Numbered from the stretch's first letter, positions 42,609 to 52,121 are shown. The stretch is DNA of 64,000 nucleotides from Lewinellaceae bacterium (GCA_020636045.1 JACJYP010000005.1:186001-250000), one strand, 5' to 3'. Notes: a model not told the origin generated them from the sequence alone. Numbers and translations are program-made.

Positions 42609-43655
42609 ATGCAGGAGCACAACGAATCGGACGTGATATTGCGGCTGACAGCGCTATGGGCCTTTTCAGAAAGTGCGCTCGGTGGCGTGATGCACGCGCT
42701 GAAAATACCTTTTACGGGACTGCTTGTCGGCGGATTTGCCGTGTTGAGTATCGGTATGATCGCCCACGTGAGCCGCCGCCGCGCCGGCGCGGTATTGCGT
42801 GCCACTATGCTGGTCGTGCTGGTCAAGGCCATCGTAAGCCCGCATTCGCCGCCGACGGCTTACCTGGCAGTAGGATTCCAGGGGCTGAGCGGCGCACTGA
42901 TCCTTTGCTATATGCGCCCGCATGCACTGGCTGCGCTGCTGTTCGGATTTTTGGCGATCCTGGAGTCCGCCTTGCAAAAAATACTGGTGCTGTTACTTTT
43001 ATTCGGCAAGCCGCTGTTCGAAGCATTCGACCTGTTTACAGCGGATGTTTTGGAGAAATTCGGGATCAGGAGCGATATTTCATGGTCGCTGGCGGCAGCG
43101 TGGACATATATTTCTTTGTATGGATGCTGGGGTTTGATGCTGGGTTACTGGACCATCGGGTTACCCGGCCAGTTGGACGGCCGTTCGGCCGAGTACAGCC
43201 AACTGGCGTTCCGGGATGCCCATCCAAAAATTTCAACGGAGAAGAAAAAAGGCAAAAAATGGCTGTTCACGGTGTTAGTATTGCTTTTTATGGTCCTTAC
43301 ATTTATACTGACCGGCGAAAAAGCATCAGGCGCCCGGAAGGCGATATATGCCGTGCTTCGCACCCTGGCTGTTTTGTCGGTGTGGTTGTTCCTGTTTCAA
43401 CCGCTGGTGCAATGGCTGATCCGTCGCTGGGCAGCACGGCAGGCAGAAAAAGAAAAAAGCAGCCTGCTGGAGATCATGGATATGATGCCGGGTATCAGGG
43501 CCGGCGTGCGCCCGGTGTACGAATATGTTTCGCGAAAATACACGGGATGGCGCCGGATGGCCGAATTTGTAGTGGCCATGTTCGTTATTGCTGTCTATTC
43601 CCGGAATATACCTGCTGCGGAACGCGACAAAACACATGATCCTGGCGAAAAATGA
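42609..43655 (+). CDS. Polytopic membrane protein, possibly molybdenum-cofactor related
   Basis: The 348-residue protein has about six or seven transmembrane segments: residues 15-60, 75-135 (including FGFLAILESALQKILVLLLL), 155-180, 212-232 and 250-270. A charged loop lies between (STEKKKGKKW) and a further C-terminal hydrophobic segment near 320. The segment SPHSPPTAYLAVGFQGLSGA near residue 77 looks conserved-type and is reminiscent of small integral S-components, but the family is not recognised. Gaps of 32 nt to the regulator and 6 nt to mobA place it in the molybdenum operon. A transporter or membrane partner for this pathway is a reasonable guess only. Confidence 0.7.
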   Translation: MQEHNESDVILRLTALWAFSESALGGVMHALKIPFTGLLVGGFAVLSIGMIAHVSRRRAGAVLRATMLVVLVKAIVSPHSPPTAYLAVGFQGLSGALILCYMRPHALAALLFGFLAILESALQKILVLLLLFGKPLFEAFDLFTADVLEKFGIRSDISWSLAAAWTYISLYGCWGLMLGYWTIGLPGQLDGRSAEYSQLAFRDAHPKISTEKKKGKKWLFTVLVLLFMVLTFILTGEKASGARKAIYAVLRTLAVLSVWLFLFQPLVQWLIRRWAARQAEKEKSSLLEIMDMMPGIRAGVRPVYEYVSRKYTGWRRMAEFVVAMFVIAVYSRNIPAAERDKTHDPGEK

Positions 43656-43661
43656 AGATAT

Positions 43662-44249
43662 ATGCTTTACGGACTGGTTTTGGCAGGTGGCGAAAGCAGG
43701 CGAATGGGCACGCCAAAGTCTCTGATCTCATACCACGGGATGCCACAGTACCGTCATGCTGCGACCCTGCTGGGAGCGTACTGTTCAAAAATATTTGTTT
43801 CCTGCCAGCCGGGCTGGGAAGAGCGGTTTGGGGACTTAGAACCGATCCCTGACCGGGAGCCTTTCCGGGGATCAGGCCCGATCGGCGGGCTATTATCGGC
43901 TATAAGTGTTGTTGCCGATGCTGAAGCATGGTGCCTGCTTGGCTGCGATTACCCTTTGCTGGAGATCGGCGATTTGGAAATGCTGTTGGAGCAGCGGGAT
44001 AAAGAGGGCATCGCGACCGTATTTGCAAACGAGGAGACAGGCAAGCCGGAACCACTGATCGGGATATATGAGAAAATATCGTTTCCCCTGCTGAACGACT
44101 GGTTCTTTCAGGGAAATCAATCTCTCCGCCTGTTTTTGGAACATCATGGAGCCCGGTTGGCGGCATGTAGCAACCCGCGCCACCTTTTGAGCGCTGATAC
44201 ACCCGACAAGGCAGCGGAAGCGATGCTTATTTGCCAAAAACAAGTGTAA
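43662..44249 (+). CDS. mobA: Molybdenum cofactor guanylyltransferase
   Basis: The 195-residue protein is a nucleotidyltransferase that attaches GMP to molybdopterin, making the (bis-)MGD form needed by formate-dehydrogenase-type enzymes. The N-terminal GTP-binding motif LVLAGGESRRMGTPKSLI (about 4-21) and GSGPIGGLLSAI (about 70) are typical. The acidic pair in LLGCDYPLLE matches the metal-binding Asp. Length is as expected. It lies directly before fdhD and the oxidoreductase gene, fitting a dedicated cofactor supply. Confidence 0.93.
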   Translation: MLYGLVLAGGESRRMGTPKSLISYHGMPQYRHAATLLGAYCSKIFVSCQPGWEERFGDLEPIPDREPFRGSGPIGGLLSAISVVADAEAWCLLGCDYPLLEIGDLEMLLEQRDKEGIATVFANEETGKPEPLIGIYEKISFPLLNDWFFQGNQSLRLFLEHHGARLAACSNPRHLLSADTPDKAAEAMLICQKQV

Positions 44250-44292
44250 AAACACCGCTCCGGACGGCTTGTCTCACAAAGCATTACTGAAA

Positions 44293-45123
44293 ATGATGAA
44301 TTCTGTTACGGTAAAACAAGTCTCCATCGGGAAGTTCAGCGGACAGGAATTTACCGAAGTGCCCGATCATGTGGCATCAGAAGAGCCCCTGGAAATCAGA
44401 CTCGAGTATGGGCCTGCCGGGCAGCGCACCGGTCGAAGTCTTTCCGTTACCATGCGTACGCCGGGTATGGATACCGATCTCGTAGCGGGTTTTTTGTTCA
44501 CGGAAGGCATCATCCGTACACCTTCCGATGTGCTAGGCATAGATACACCGGCCGACAATATTGCAACTGCGCGACTACACCCTGATTTACCCTTCGATAT
44601 GAAAAAACTGGAGCGGCATTTTTATACCAGTTCCAGTTGCGGGGTATGCGGCAAGACGTCCATTGATGCGGTAAAAACGGCAGTATGCATTCGCCCCGGC
44701 GAGAGGCAACTGCGCGTGAGAGCAGAAACCCTTTACGGCCTGCCTGAAACCCTGCGTCGGGCACAGGCTACCTTCGATGCGACGGGCGGACTGCATGCAT
44801 CCGCTTTATTTGACGCAAGCGGGCGCCTGATCTCGCTCCGCGAGGACGTCGGTCGGCACAACGCCCTGGACAAGTTGATCGGACATCACTTTATGCACGG
44901 CGATCTTCCCCTGGATGAACGGATATTGCTGCTGAGCGGCCGGGCGAGTTTCGAGTTGTTGCAAAAATCTGCCATGGCCGGCCTGCCGCTGGTGTGTGCC
45001 GTGGGAGCGCCTTCGAGTCTGGCGGTAGAAACGGCAGCAGCGTTCGGCATCGCGTTGGTGGGGTTTCTGCGCGACGGCCGTTTTAATTTGTACACCGGTT
45101 CAAATTTTGTTTCATTTGTGTAG
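44293..45123 (+). CDS. fdhD: Formate dehydrogenase accessory sulfurtransferase FdhD
   Basis: The first ATG is at 44293, giving 276 residues; an upstream TTG is not needed. FdhD passes sulfur from a cysteine desulfurase to the Mo-bisPGD cofactor of formate-dehydrogenase-like enzymes. The sulfur-carrying loop is seen as SSSCGVCGKTSID near residue 125 with both cysteines. Other motifs are TPGMDTDLVAGFLFTEGII, ATGGLHASALFD, REDVGRHNALDKLIG and SGRASFELLQKSAMAGLPLV. The gene follows mobA by 43 nt, and a partner enzyme with a cysteine at the Mo-ligand position is encoded downstream. Confidence 0.95.
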   Translation: MMNSVTVKQVSIGKFSGQEFTEVPDHVASEEPLEIRLEYGPAGQRTGRSLSVTMRTPGMDTDLVAGFLFTEGIIRTPSDVLGIDTPADNIATARLHPDLPFDMKKLERHFYTSSSCGVCGKTSIDAVKTAVCIRPGERQLRVRAETLYGLPETLRRAQATFDATGGLHASALFDASGRLISLREDVGRHNALDKLIGHHFMHGDLPLDERILLLSGRASFELLQKSAMAGLPLVCAVGAPSSLAVETAAAFGIALVGFLRDGRFNLYTGSNFVSFV

Positions 45124-45170
45124 CAAACAAAGGCGTTGTTGTTGCCCAACCGTTCACCAATCACCGCAAT

Positions 45171-45548
45171 ATGAAAATCCGCGTCAAAGGCAATTTTGTC
45201 AGGTACAGACTTACCAAAACGGAGGTGGAGACACTGGCGCAGGAGGGCCGGATGATTGAACGAACCATTTTTGGTCCGGATGTTTCTCAACAATTCGAGT
45301 ATGCCCTGGAACTGAAAAAAGGGATCGATGCGCTGCAAGCGGCATTCGAAGGAAGGAGGATCACCCTGTACCTGCCGGAAGCGGAAGCCTTGCCCTGGGC
45401 GGAAGGCGACCGGGTAGGTTTTGAAAATGAAATGCAGACAGGACCCGACTCCCGCCTGAAATTGCTGTTGGAGAAAGATTTTGTCTGCCTCGACGACACC
45501 GACGAAGATCAGTCCGACAATTATCCCAACCCCCGCAGTGTCTGCTGA
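45171..45548 (+). CDS. Small DUF7009-like protein in the molybdenum operon
   Basis: The 125-residue soluble protein begins MKIRVKGNFVRYRLTKTEVE and has alternating beta-strands with IERTIFGPD, FEYALEL and RITLYLPEAEALPWAEGDRVGF. It ends in an acidic, cysteine-bearing tail (LDDTDEDQ then PRSVC). It appears to be the small conserved protein often placed next to FdhF-like genes in Bacteroidota. Its biochemical role is unknown. It is 47 nt after fdhD and 11 nt before the oxidoreductase gene, so function with that enzyme is likely. Confidence 0.75.
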   Translation: MKIRVKGNFVRYRLTKTEVETLAQEGRMIERTIFGPDVSQQFEYALELKKGIDALQAAFEGRRITLYLPEAEALPWAEGDRVGFENEMQTGPDSRLKLLLEKDFVCLDDTDEDQSDNYPNPRSVC

Positions 45549-45559
45549 AAAAGATCGTT

Positions 45560-47863
45560 ATGGATAAAGAAAACGCCGTTCCGCATGCCGAAAACCCGGA
45601 GCAATTCACGGGGATCCGGCTCCGAAAACCCGCTACCGTGGCCGGCGGTATTCCCGCAGTGATCAGCGGACTGAAGCATGTTTTTGGAGAGATGAGTGTT
45701 CCGCGCGGCTTCAGGGCGCTGGCTATGCTGAATCAGATGAACGGACACGATTGTCCCGGTTGCGCATGGCCGGACCCCGATGACGAGCGCTCGGGCATTG
45801 CAGAATACTGTGAAAACGGCGCAAAGGCCATCGCGGAAGAAGCCACCTCAAAAAAACTGGATGCGGCATTTTTTGCAGAAAACAGCGTAGAGTCGCTTTC
45901 GCGCCTCTCCGATTTCGAGATCGGGAAGAAAGGCAGGATCGCGGAGCCGCTGTATCTGCCGGAAGGCGCGTCTCATTATCAACCGATCACCTGGGATGAC
46001 GCTTTTTCTGTCATCGCCGCTAAACTGAAGGGTCTGGAGTCGCCGGATCAGGCGGTTTTTTATACTTCCGGCCGCACCAGCAACGAAGCCGCTTTTTTGT
46101 ACCAGTTGTTCGTGCGCCGTTTCGGCACCAACAACCTGCCGGACTGCAGCAATATGTGCCATGAGTCGAGCGGGGTGGCGCTGGGCGAATCGCTCGGCAT
46201 CGGAAAAGGCTCCGTAACCCTCGAGGATTTTTACAGGACGGACCTGATCATCATCCTCGGCCAAAATCCCGGCACCAACCACCCGCGTATGATGACGGCG
46301 CTTCAGAAAGCAAAGGAAAACGGCGCCAGGATCATCTCGGTGAATCCCCTGAAAGAAACCGGACTGCTCAATTTCCGGCACCCACAGCAACTAAAAGGTG
46401 TGTTGGGCGCCGCGACGCCGCTCACCGATGTTTACCTGCAGGTAAAGATCAACGGCGACATGGCGTTGCTGAAAGCACTGGCCCTGCTCATGCTCGAGGC
46501 CGAGGAACGGGCGCCGGGCACTGTATTAGACCGGGAATTTATTTCCGCTCATACCACAGGGGCTGATACATATCTTGCCCACCTGAAAAAACACCGGCTG
46601 GAGGATTTGGCGCTTGCCTGCGGTGTGCCATTGCCGCAGATCCGCCAGGCGGCGGATCTGATGATCGAACGAAAAAACATGATCGCCTGCTGGGCGATGG
46701 GACTTACTCAGCATAAAAACGCGGTAGCGACCATTCAGGAGATCGTAAACCTGCTGCTGCTCAAGGGCAGCATCGGCAAACCCGGCGCCGGCACCTGTCC
46801 GGTGCGCGGCCACAGCAACGTACAGGGCGACCGTACGGTGGGCATCAACGAAAAGCCGCCGCAGGCTTTTCTCGACAGTCTGGAACAGGTGTTTGGCTTT
46901 CGCCCGCCGCAGGCGCACGGGTACGACGTGGTGGAGAGCATCCACGCCATGCATCGCGGGGGTGCCCGGGTTTTCATTGCCATGGGCGGCAATTTCCTGT
47001 CGGCGACTCCCGACACTGCCTACACGGCGGCAGCGCTGCATCGTTGCGACCTGACCGTACAAATTTCCACAAAACTCAACCGCAGCCATCTGGTGCATGG
47101 AAAGGAAGCGATCATTCTTCCCACGCTCGGCCGCACGGATCGCGATGTGGTGAATGGGGTGCCGCAATTCGTTTCGGTAGAAAACTCGATGGGGATCGTA
47201 CACGCTTCCCGGGGAAACCTGAAACCCGTATCAGCAAACTTGCTGAGCGAACCGCTGATCGTTTGCCGGCTGGCAAAAGCGGTACTGGGGGAAGATTCCG
47301 GAATCCGCTGGGACGATTACGAACAACACTACGATCATATCCGCAACGACATCGAAAAGACAATCCCTGGTTTTGAAGATTACAACCTGCGCGTGCGCGA
47401 ACCCGGAGGCTTTTATCTGCCCAATAGTGCAAGGGAAGGCCGGTTCAATACTTTGGAAGGCCGTGCGCGATTCAACCTCGCAGAGGTGCCGGAACAAGAC
47501 CTTGCCGAAGGCGAATACATCATGATGACCATCAGAAGCCACGATCAGTTCAACACAACGATCTACGGCCTGGATGACCGGTATCGCGGTGTTTTTCACG
47601 AACGGCGTGTGATCCTCATGAACCCGTACGATATGTCAAAAGCGGAGTTGCGGGAAGGCGATGTGGTCGACCTGTTCAATTTCGATGGCGGCGTAGAACG
47701 CGTGGCGCGCCGGTTCCTCGTGGTGGCATACGATATTCCGGAGCAATGCACCGCCACATACTTCCCGGAAGCCAATGTACTGGTACCGATCACCAGTACC
47801 GCCGAAAAAAGCAATACACCGACTTCGAAAATGGTGAAGATCTTTATCAAAAGCGCTTCCTGA
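45560..47863 (+). CDS. FdhF/YdeP-type molybdopterin oxidoreductase
   Basis: This 767-residue molybdopterin enzyme belongs to the formate-dehydrogenase-alpha-like group typified by YdeP. The N-terminal CPGCAWPDP motif (Cys near 65 and 68) stands where FDH enzymes place a [4Fe-4S] cluster but has fewer cysteines. The Mo-ligand region aligns with the formate dehydrogenase U/C-H-G-P site as NMCHESSGVALG (Cys near 200). Further MGD-binding motifs are LIIILGQNPGTNHPRM, CWAMGLTQHKNAV, GKPGAGTCPVRGHSNVQGDR and RSHDQFNTTIYGLDDRYRG. No signal peptide, so it should be cytoplasmic. The true substrate of this subgroup is not established; formate oxidation or an acid-stress role are both possible. Confidence 0.93.
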   Translation: MDKENAVPHAENPEQFTGIRLRKPATVAGGIPAVISGLKHVFGEMSVPRGFRALAMLNQMNGHDCPGCAWPDPDDERSGIAEYCENGAKAIAEEATSKKLDAAFFAENSVESLSRLSDFEIGKKGRIAEPLYLPEGASHYQPITWDDAFSVIAAKLKGLESPDQAVFYTSGRTSNEAAFLYQLFVRRFGTNNLPDCSNMCHESSGVALGESLGIGKGSVTLEDFYRTDLIIILGQNPGTNHPRMMTALQKAKENGARIISVNPLKETGLLNFRHPQQLKGVLGAATPLTDVYLQVKINGDMALLKALALLMLEAEERAPGTVLDREFISAHTTGADTYLAHLKKHRLEDLALACGVPLPQIRQAADLMIERKNMIACWAMGLTQHKNAVATIQEIVNLLLLKGSIGKPGAGTCPVRGHSNVQGDRTVGINEKPPQAFLDSLEQVFGFRPPQAHGYDVVESIHAMHRGGARVFIAMGGNFLSATPDTAYTAAALHRCDLTVQISTKLNRSHLVHGKEAIILPTLGRTDRDVVNGVPQFVSVENSMGIVHASRGNLKPVSANLLSEPLIVCRLAKAVLGEDSGIRWDDYEQHYDHIRNDIEKTIPGFEDYNLRVREPGGFYLPNSAREGRFNTLEGRARFNLAEVPEQDLAEGEYIMMTIRSHDQFNTTIYGLDDRYRGVFHERRVILMNPYDMSKAELREGDVVDLFNFDGGVERVARRFLVVAYDIPEQCTATYFPEANVLVPITSTAEKSNTPTSKMVKIFIKSAS

Positions 47864-47917
47864 GTGTTGGCTGAATATTGGGAGCAATAAATTATTTGTG
47901 CACAAAAAATATGAAAA

Positions 47918-48523
47918 ATGGGTGATGACAAAAAAGGCGTGCTGGGCACCATAGCAGCAATTGTAGCCATCGGCGCATCCGTTACCGGTATTCTCGTGGG
48001 ACTCAAACAGATCGGCTGGATCGGAACCCCGCAACCGGAAAAGCAGGAAATGGCTGCACGTCCCGCTGATCGGGGCGATTCGGATCTGTCGGAGATGGAA
48101 GGCCGCCTCAATAAAATTGAGGGCAAGGAACGCCAGCAGCGCGAAGAAGCGCTCCTGAACCGTATTGCCGACCTCGAATCGAAGCAAAAAGAACATGCCG
48201 AGGTGACGCCGGTCCGTCAGACGAATTACGACCTTTCCGGCGATTGGTACGCTACGGCCAACCCCGGCACGGTGTACCGGATCGTCCAGTATGGTGAGGA
48301 ACTGACCTTGCAGGAAATATCGTTTGTCTACGGCGTTTCTACGGTCACTGCAGCCGGCTCTGGGGCTATTTCCGGCAACAGCCTCACCGTTAACTACTAT
48401 ACCATGTTCAATACGACCGGTGTGGCCACTTTTAATATCGGCTCGTCGGGCAATCTGCTCAATGGCCAGTTTCGCGACAATGTGACTGGTGCGAATATGG
48501 CGATGCAGTTGCAGCGGCAATAA
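47918..48523 (+). CDS. Membrane-anchored coiled-coil protein of unknown function
   Basis: This is a 201-residue protein with one N-terminal transmembrane segment (about 6-28, GTIAAIVAIGASVTGILVGL). A charged coiled coil follows (about 45-92, SEMEGRLNKIEGKERQQREE), then a C-terminal beta-rich domain (about 105-201) with DLSGDWYATANPGTVYRIVQ and repeated short strands. The beta domain resembles small lipocalin-like folds but the family is not recognised. It is 54 nt after the oxidoreductase gene and may or may not share its transcript. Confidence 0.65.
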   Translation: MGDDKKGVLGTIAAIVAIGASVTGILVGLKQIGWIGTPQPEKQEMAARPADRGDSDLSEMEGRLNKIEGKERQQREEALLNRIADLESKQKEHAEVTPVRQTNYDLSGDWYATANPGTVYRIVQYGEELTLQEISFVYGVSTVTAAGSGAISGNSLTVNYYTMFNTTGVATFNIGSSGNLLNGQFRDNVTGANMAMQLQRQ

Positions 48524-48565
48524 ACATTTGCGCCTTGATTTCTCAGTAAAAAAACACGGAAATGA

Positions 48566-48614
48566 CTGAAATGCGCCGGACGGGCCGGATCCCAAACCGC
48601 CCGGCGCATTTCAG
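48566..48614. terminator. Candidate terminator hairpin between convergent genes
   Basis: Perfect 14-bp arms (48566-48579 and 48601-48614) enclose a 21-nt loop that can itself pair. An A-run at 48548-48554 would give a T-run on the minus strand at a slightly long distance. It lies between the coiled-coil gene and the convergent metzincin gene. Confidence 0.6.
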
Positions 48615-48642
48615 CCGATCTGTGACCAGATCTTCCATCCTT

Positions 48643-51045
48643 TTACATCTTTACAAACCTCAGCGTCTCTCCTTTTTTCCCTTCCTGTACGATCGTGAGC
48701 AGGAAAACACCCGGCTGTAAGGTAGAAACGTCGATGATTTCCTCCTGCTGTGTCAGATTCCGGCGCAATGCAAGGCGACCTGCTATGTCCGTGATCAAAA
48801 TCTCGGCGCCTGCCAGGATATCGCCGGTGTAATTCAGATTCAGGTACTCTGCCGCCGGATTGGGGTATATCTGCGCATAGTAGAGCGTGGGTTGCACCAA
48901 CGATTCGGCGCCCGGGTCCTGTAGGCTGGCTGGTGTTGTAAGCAATTTTGGCGATGAATAGGCAGAACAGTTGGCTTTCACCCGCCAATAGTACGATGTG
49001 TTGGGCTGCAGGCCGCTAAGTCCGACCTGCGTCACCGGCACGGTTCCCAGGGTGTAATATTTATTGGAAGAGGCATACCTGATCTGCAAAGTATAGCTGC
49101 TTGCGCCGCTCACCGGCGACCAGGAAAGTACCGCTGTTTTTGCAGTAACGGATACGTTGGTCAGATTCACGGGTGGGTTGCAGCCTGCACCGGAACCGTT
49201 ACTCAGGGTCGTAAATGTAGCGACACCCGAATAACTCGTCGAGCAGTTGGCCTTTACGCGCCAGTTGTAGGTCGTCGAAGCGCTAAGCCCGGCGATAGAG
49301 TAGGCGGTAGAACTGGTGTTGCCCGCTGTCGTCCACGACGAGACGTTGCTTTTTTTGTATTGCACGGTATAACTGCTGGCGCTGCTTACTGCACCCCAGA
49401 AAAATACGGCGGAACTGCTGGTAATATTCGTGTTCGTCAATCCGGTCGGAGCGTTGCAGGTGCTGCTGCCGCCTCCGCCTCCGCTGCTGCCAGTGGTAAA
49501 GGTGGCGGGAGAGGAATAATCGGAACAATCGGCTTTTACCTGCCAGTTGTATGTGGTATTGGCGGCCAGGTTGCTGAGGGTGAATGATGTGGTGTTGGTG
49601 GTCCCTGCGATCGTCCAGGAACTGTTGGCTGATGTTTTGAACTGTACTGTGTAGGTTGATGTGCCTGCTACGGCGCCCCAGGAGAGCGTCGCCGATCCGC
49701 TGGTAATACCTGAAGTCGTCAGGCCCGTCGGCGTACTCCCGGAAGATGCGAGGCAACTGGCGCTTTGCACCTTGGTCCTGATGCGGTCGCCGGGCACTTG
49801 CCCGAAACCGTTGTTGAAATTGATGCCGTAACTGGTCAGGTGGCAGTAACTCATGATCGTGCCGCCATTGCCGGGCGCCGGTCCCGGCGAACAATTGCCT
49901 TCAGGTGTATAGCAGTTGTCGAGGGCGCCGCCGGGCCAGTTGCAGGAGTGGGTATGCCAGGAGCCGAGGTTGTGCCCCAGTTCGTGCGTCACCACTTCCA
50001 CTGTCCATGAAAAAGTAGGGATATTCTGGTACGAATTGTTGATGGCGCTGACCCCGAAAGCATAATTTTTAAAGCAGATCACGTCGAGGTAGGCGATGCC
50101 ACCGCCGAGGTTTCGGGTGGAAAGAAAATGCGCCAGGTTGCCGTTGAAATTGGTGCCCCTGGTAGTTCGGAAAGCGTTGAGCACAGAACTGGTGCTGCCG
50201 TATGAAGCATAAGGATCTGATGATGTCCAGACGTATATTTGTGAAATGGCAATACTCACGTTCTCGTTGGCGTACAGGGTCGCCACCTGATTAAAAAGTC
50301 CCGTCACATAATTGGTGACGTTGTTTGTGCTGGCGCCCTTGTCCAGATACATCTTGTAGTCGCACTCAAAGTACACCTGCACGGTTTTGCAGTCGGCATT
50401 CCTGTCGCCGGCCGCATTTTCGTCGTCCGGCACGACAGCCTCTTCTTCGGCCAGACACTGGAACGGCGATGCCGCTTTAAGGTCCCGGGTACGATAGAGG
50501 ATGTATTGCTCCGAGCCGTCTTCCATTTTTCCAAGCTGGTACACATCCTCCCCGTCGACGGCCATGGCCATCAGATCGCCGTCGAAGACGCTGAGTGCTG
50601 CCAGTGAGCCAGGTTTGCCGCGCACGATGCCGCGGTAATGCAGGCCAGGCTGGTATGATACATTGTCCTCTGCCTGGTCGCCCAGTTCGCCGACGCTGAA
50701 GCCGGGTGCGAGTATATCGGTTTTTACAAGTTCGAGTTCGAGATCGGATCCATAGGCGTTTGGTATGATGAAGGTGATGGTGGAAGGGCTGCTTTGCAGC
50801 AGTTGGTACATGGCGTTCTGGTCGGGCTCCATCAGCGTGGCCCGATCTACTGCCGAGGGAGGGGCATTGCGCTCATGATCGACGGTAAAAGCCGTTATTT
50901 GCTGAAAACTCCCCGACTGGCGGTAACTTTCCAGCCACTTTTCTACGTATCCTGCCTGTTGGGCCTGCGGAACGGCCGGTAGCAGGAAAAACAGAACCGA
51001 AGCGATTCCGAAAGAGCGGATGATGATTAAAGAAAATCTGGTCAT
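48643..51045 (-). CDS. Secreted metzincin protease with three FN3 domains and T9SS sorting domain
   Basis: The 800-residue protein has a signal peptide (about 1-28, ending VPQAQ) and a propeptide-like region to about 215. A reprolysin/M12-like catalytic domain follows, with zinc site HELGHNLGSWH at 354-364 and the Met-turn GTIMSYCH. Three fibronectin type III domains (about 440-525, 530-615 and 620-705) are close copies of one another with 'Y.W.Vka.CS' strands. The C-terminal 75 residues form a T9SS type A domain (IYPNPAAEYLNLNY, VSTLQPGVFLLTIVQ). A secreted endopeptidase held at the surface is expected. No adjacent gene appears functionally linked. Confidence 0.94.
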   Translation of the reverse strand: MTRFSLIIIRSFGIASVLFFLLPAVPQAQQAGYVEKWLESYRQSGSFQQITAFTVDHERNAPPSAVDRATLMEPDQNAMYQLLQSSPSTITFIIPNAYGSDLELELVKTDILAPGFSVGELGDQAEDNVSYQPGLHYRGIVRGKPGSLAALSVFDGDLMAMAVDGEDVYQLGKMEDGSEQYILYRTRDLKAASPFQCLAEEEAVVPDDENAAGDRNADCKTVQVYFECDYKMYLDKGASTNNVTNYVTGLFNQVATLYANENVSIAISQIYVWTSSDPYASYGSTSSVLNAFRTTRGTNFNGNLAHFLSTRNLGGGIAYLDVICFKNYAFGVSAINNSYQNIPTFSWTVEVVTHELGHNLGSWHTHSCNWPGGALDNCYTPEGNCSPGPAPGNGGTIMSYCHLTSYGINFNNGFGQVPGDRIRTKVQSASCLASSGSTPTGLTTSGITSGSATLSWGAVAGTSTYTVQFKTSANSSWTIAGTTNTTSFTLSNLAANTTYNWQVKADCSDYSSPATFTTGSSGGGGGSSTCNAPTGLTNTNITSSSAVFFWGAVSSASSYTVQYKKSNVSSWTTAGNTSSTAYSIAGLSASTTYNWRVKANCSTSYSGVATFTTLSNGSGAGCNPPVNLTNVSVTAKTAVLSWSPVSGASSYTLQIRYASSNKYYTLGTVPVTQVGLSGLQPNTSYYWRVKANCSAYSSPKLLTTPASLQDPGAESLVQPTLYYAQIYPNPAAEYLNLNYTGDILAGAEILITDIAGRLALRRNLTQQEEIIDVSTLQPGVFLLTIVQEGKKGETLRFVKM

Positions 51046-51181
51046 AGCGAAACAAGACTAAAAAGGTGAAACAATCAGAATTTGGATGGAAGGATTAAAA
51101 AGGCACTTTTGCTGTTGAATGGGATTGGAAGCAACTTGACGCAATGGCCCATGCTGCTTCCTGATTACTGCTGAGTATGCT

Positions 51182-52003
51182 ATGTTCAATCTGAACTCCG
51201 AACTTTTCAAAGAACTTCCCCGCGAATGTGCGATGGTGCAACGCGGCCTCTATTATGGCGACAGCCTGTTTGAAAGCCTTCGCGTCTTCAATGGCCGGAT
51301 ACCGCTCATGGAGCAGCATTGGGGGCGGCTTTCATCGGGGCTGGTGTTGATGGGGTACGATGTGCCGGCGCACTGGTCGTCGGCGTATTTTGCCGGCGAA
51401 ATCCTGCGGATGTCGCCCTTGCAGGCGCGGGCGCGTCTTACCGTTTGGCGCTCGCCGGGTGGCTTGTACGCTCCCGATGACGACCGACCGCAATTCCTGA
51501 TCGAGACAAAGGCGCTCGCGTCAGAGGAATACGAATGGCTTTCAGAGGGTCTTAAGGTGGGGCTTTGTGAAACGGTGCGCCTTCCGGTGGACCAGCTTTC
51601 GGGACTTAAGACCCTGAATGCTGCGCGCTACGTTGCTGCGGCGCGTGAAGCGCGATCCAGGGGTTGGGATGATGCGGTGCTGCTCAATGCCGGTGACCGC
51701 ATTTGCGAAGCGACGGGCAGCAATGTTTTCTGGTTCGATGACCAAAGCCTGTGCACACCGCCGCTCGCGGATGGCTGTGTAACCGGCGTCATGCGGGAAT
51801 TATTGCTGACCTTAACAAAAGCGGCGGGCTACGCAGTAAAGGAGAAATCCGCTACTTTCGCCGATCTCTTAAGCGCCCGGGAAGTCTTTCTCACCAATGC
51901 GGTCAGGGGTATTCGTCGGGTGCGGGAAATTGAGGGAGTGGTATTCGAAAGCGAGAAAACAAAAATCCTTCATGAGTTACTGGTAGCATCGATGCGAACC
52001 TGA
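51182..52003 (+). CDS. Class IV aminotransferase (aminodeoxychorismate lyase / branched-chain aminotransferase-like)
   Basis: The 273-residue PLP enzyme has the fold-type IV signatures: GLYYGDSLFESLRVFNGRIP near the start, the cofactor Lys in LSGLKTLNAARYVAA (about 143), ICEATGSNVFWF near 180 and PLADGCVTGVMRELLL (about 193-208). Sequence and length fit either PabC, which makes p-aminobenzoate for folate, or a branched-chain amino acid aminotransferase. These two cannot be separated by reading alone, and no pab or ilv genes are nearby. Stand-alone gene. Confidence 0.9.
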   Translation: MFNLNSELFKELPRECAMVQRGLYYGDSLFESLRVFNGRIPLMEQHWGRLSSGLVLMGYDVPAHWSSAYFAGEILRMSPLQARARLTVWRSPGGLYAPDDDRPQFLIETKALASEEYEWLSEGLKVGLCETVRLPVDQLSGLKTLNAARYVAAAREARSRGWDDAVLLNAGDRICEATGSNVFWFDDQSLCTPPLADGCVTGVMRELLLTLTKAAGYAVKEKSATFADLLSAREVFLTNAVRGIRRVREIEGVVFESEKTKILHELLVASMRT

Positions 52004-52121
52004 ACCCATGAAACTGACCCCGAATTTGCCGGGGAGATGATGGCGAAAAGCCACATATTATGTCCGGTATTTTGTCTCGAAAAACAGCTGCTACGCGCTA
52101 AACTTTAACATTTACCATCCA

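Noticed and set aside
42581..43639. 352-codon open frame on the plus strand
   Set aside because: It overlaps the membrane protein gene in another frame. That gene has clean hydrophobic helices while this frame is Arg/Gly/Pro-rich with no fold signs.
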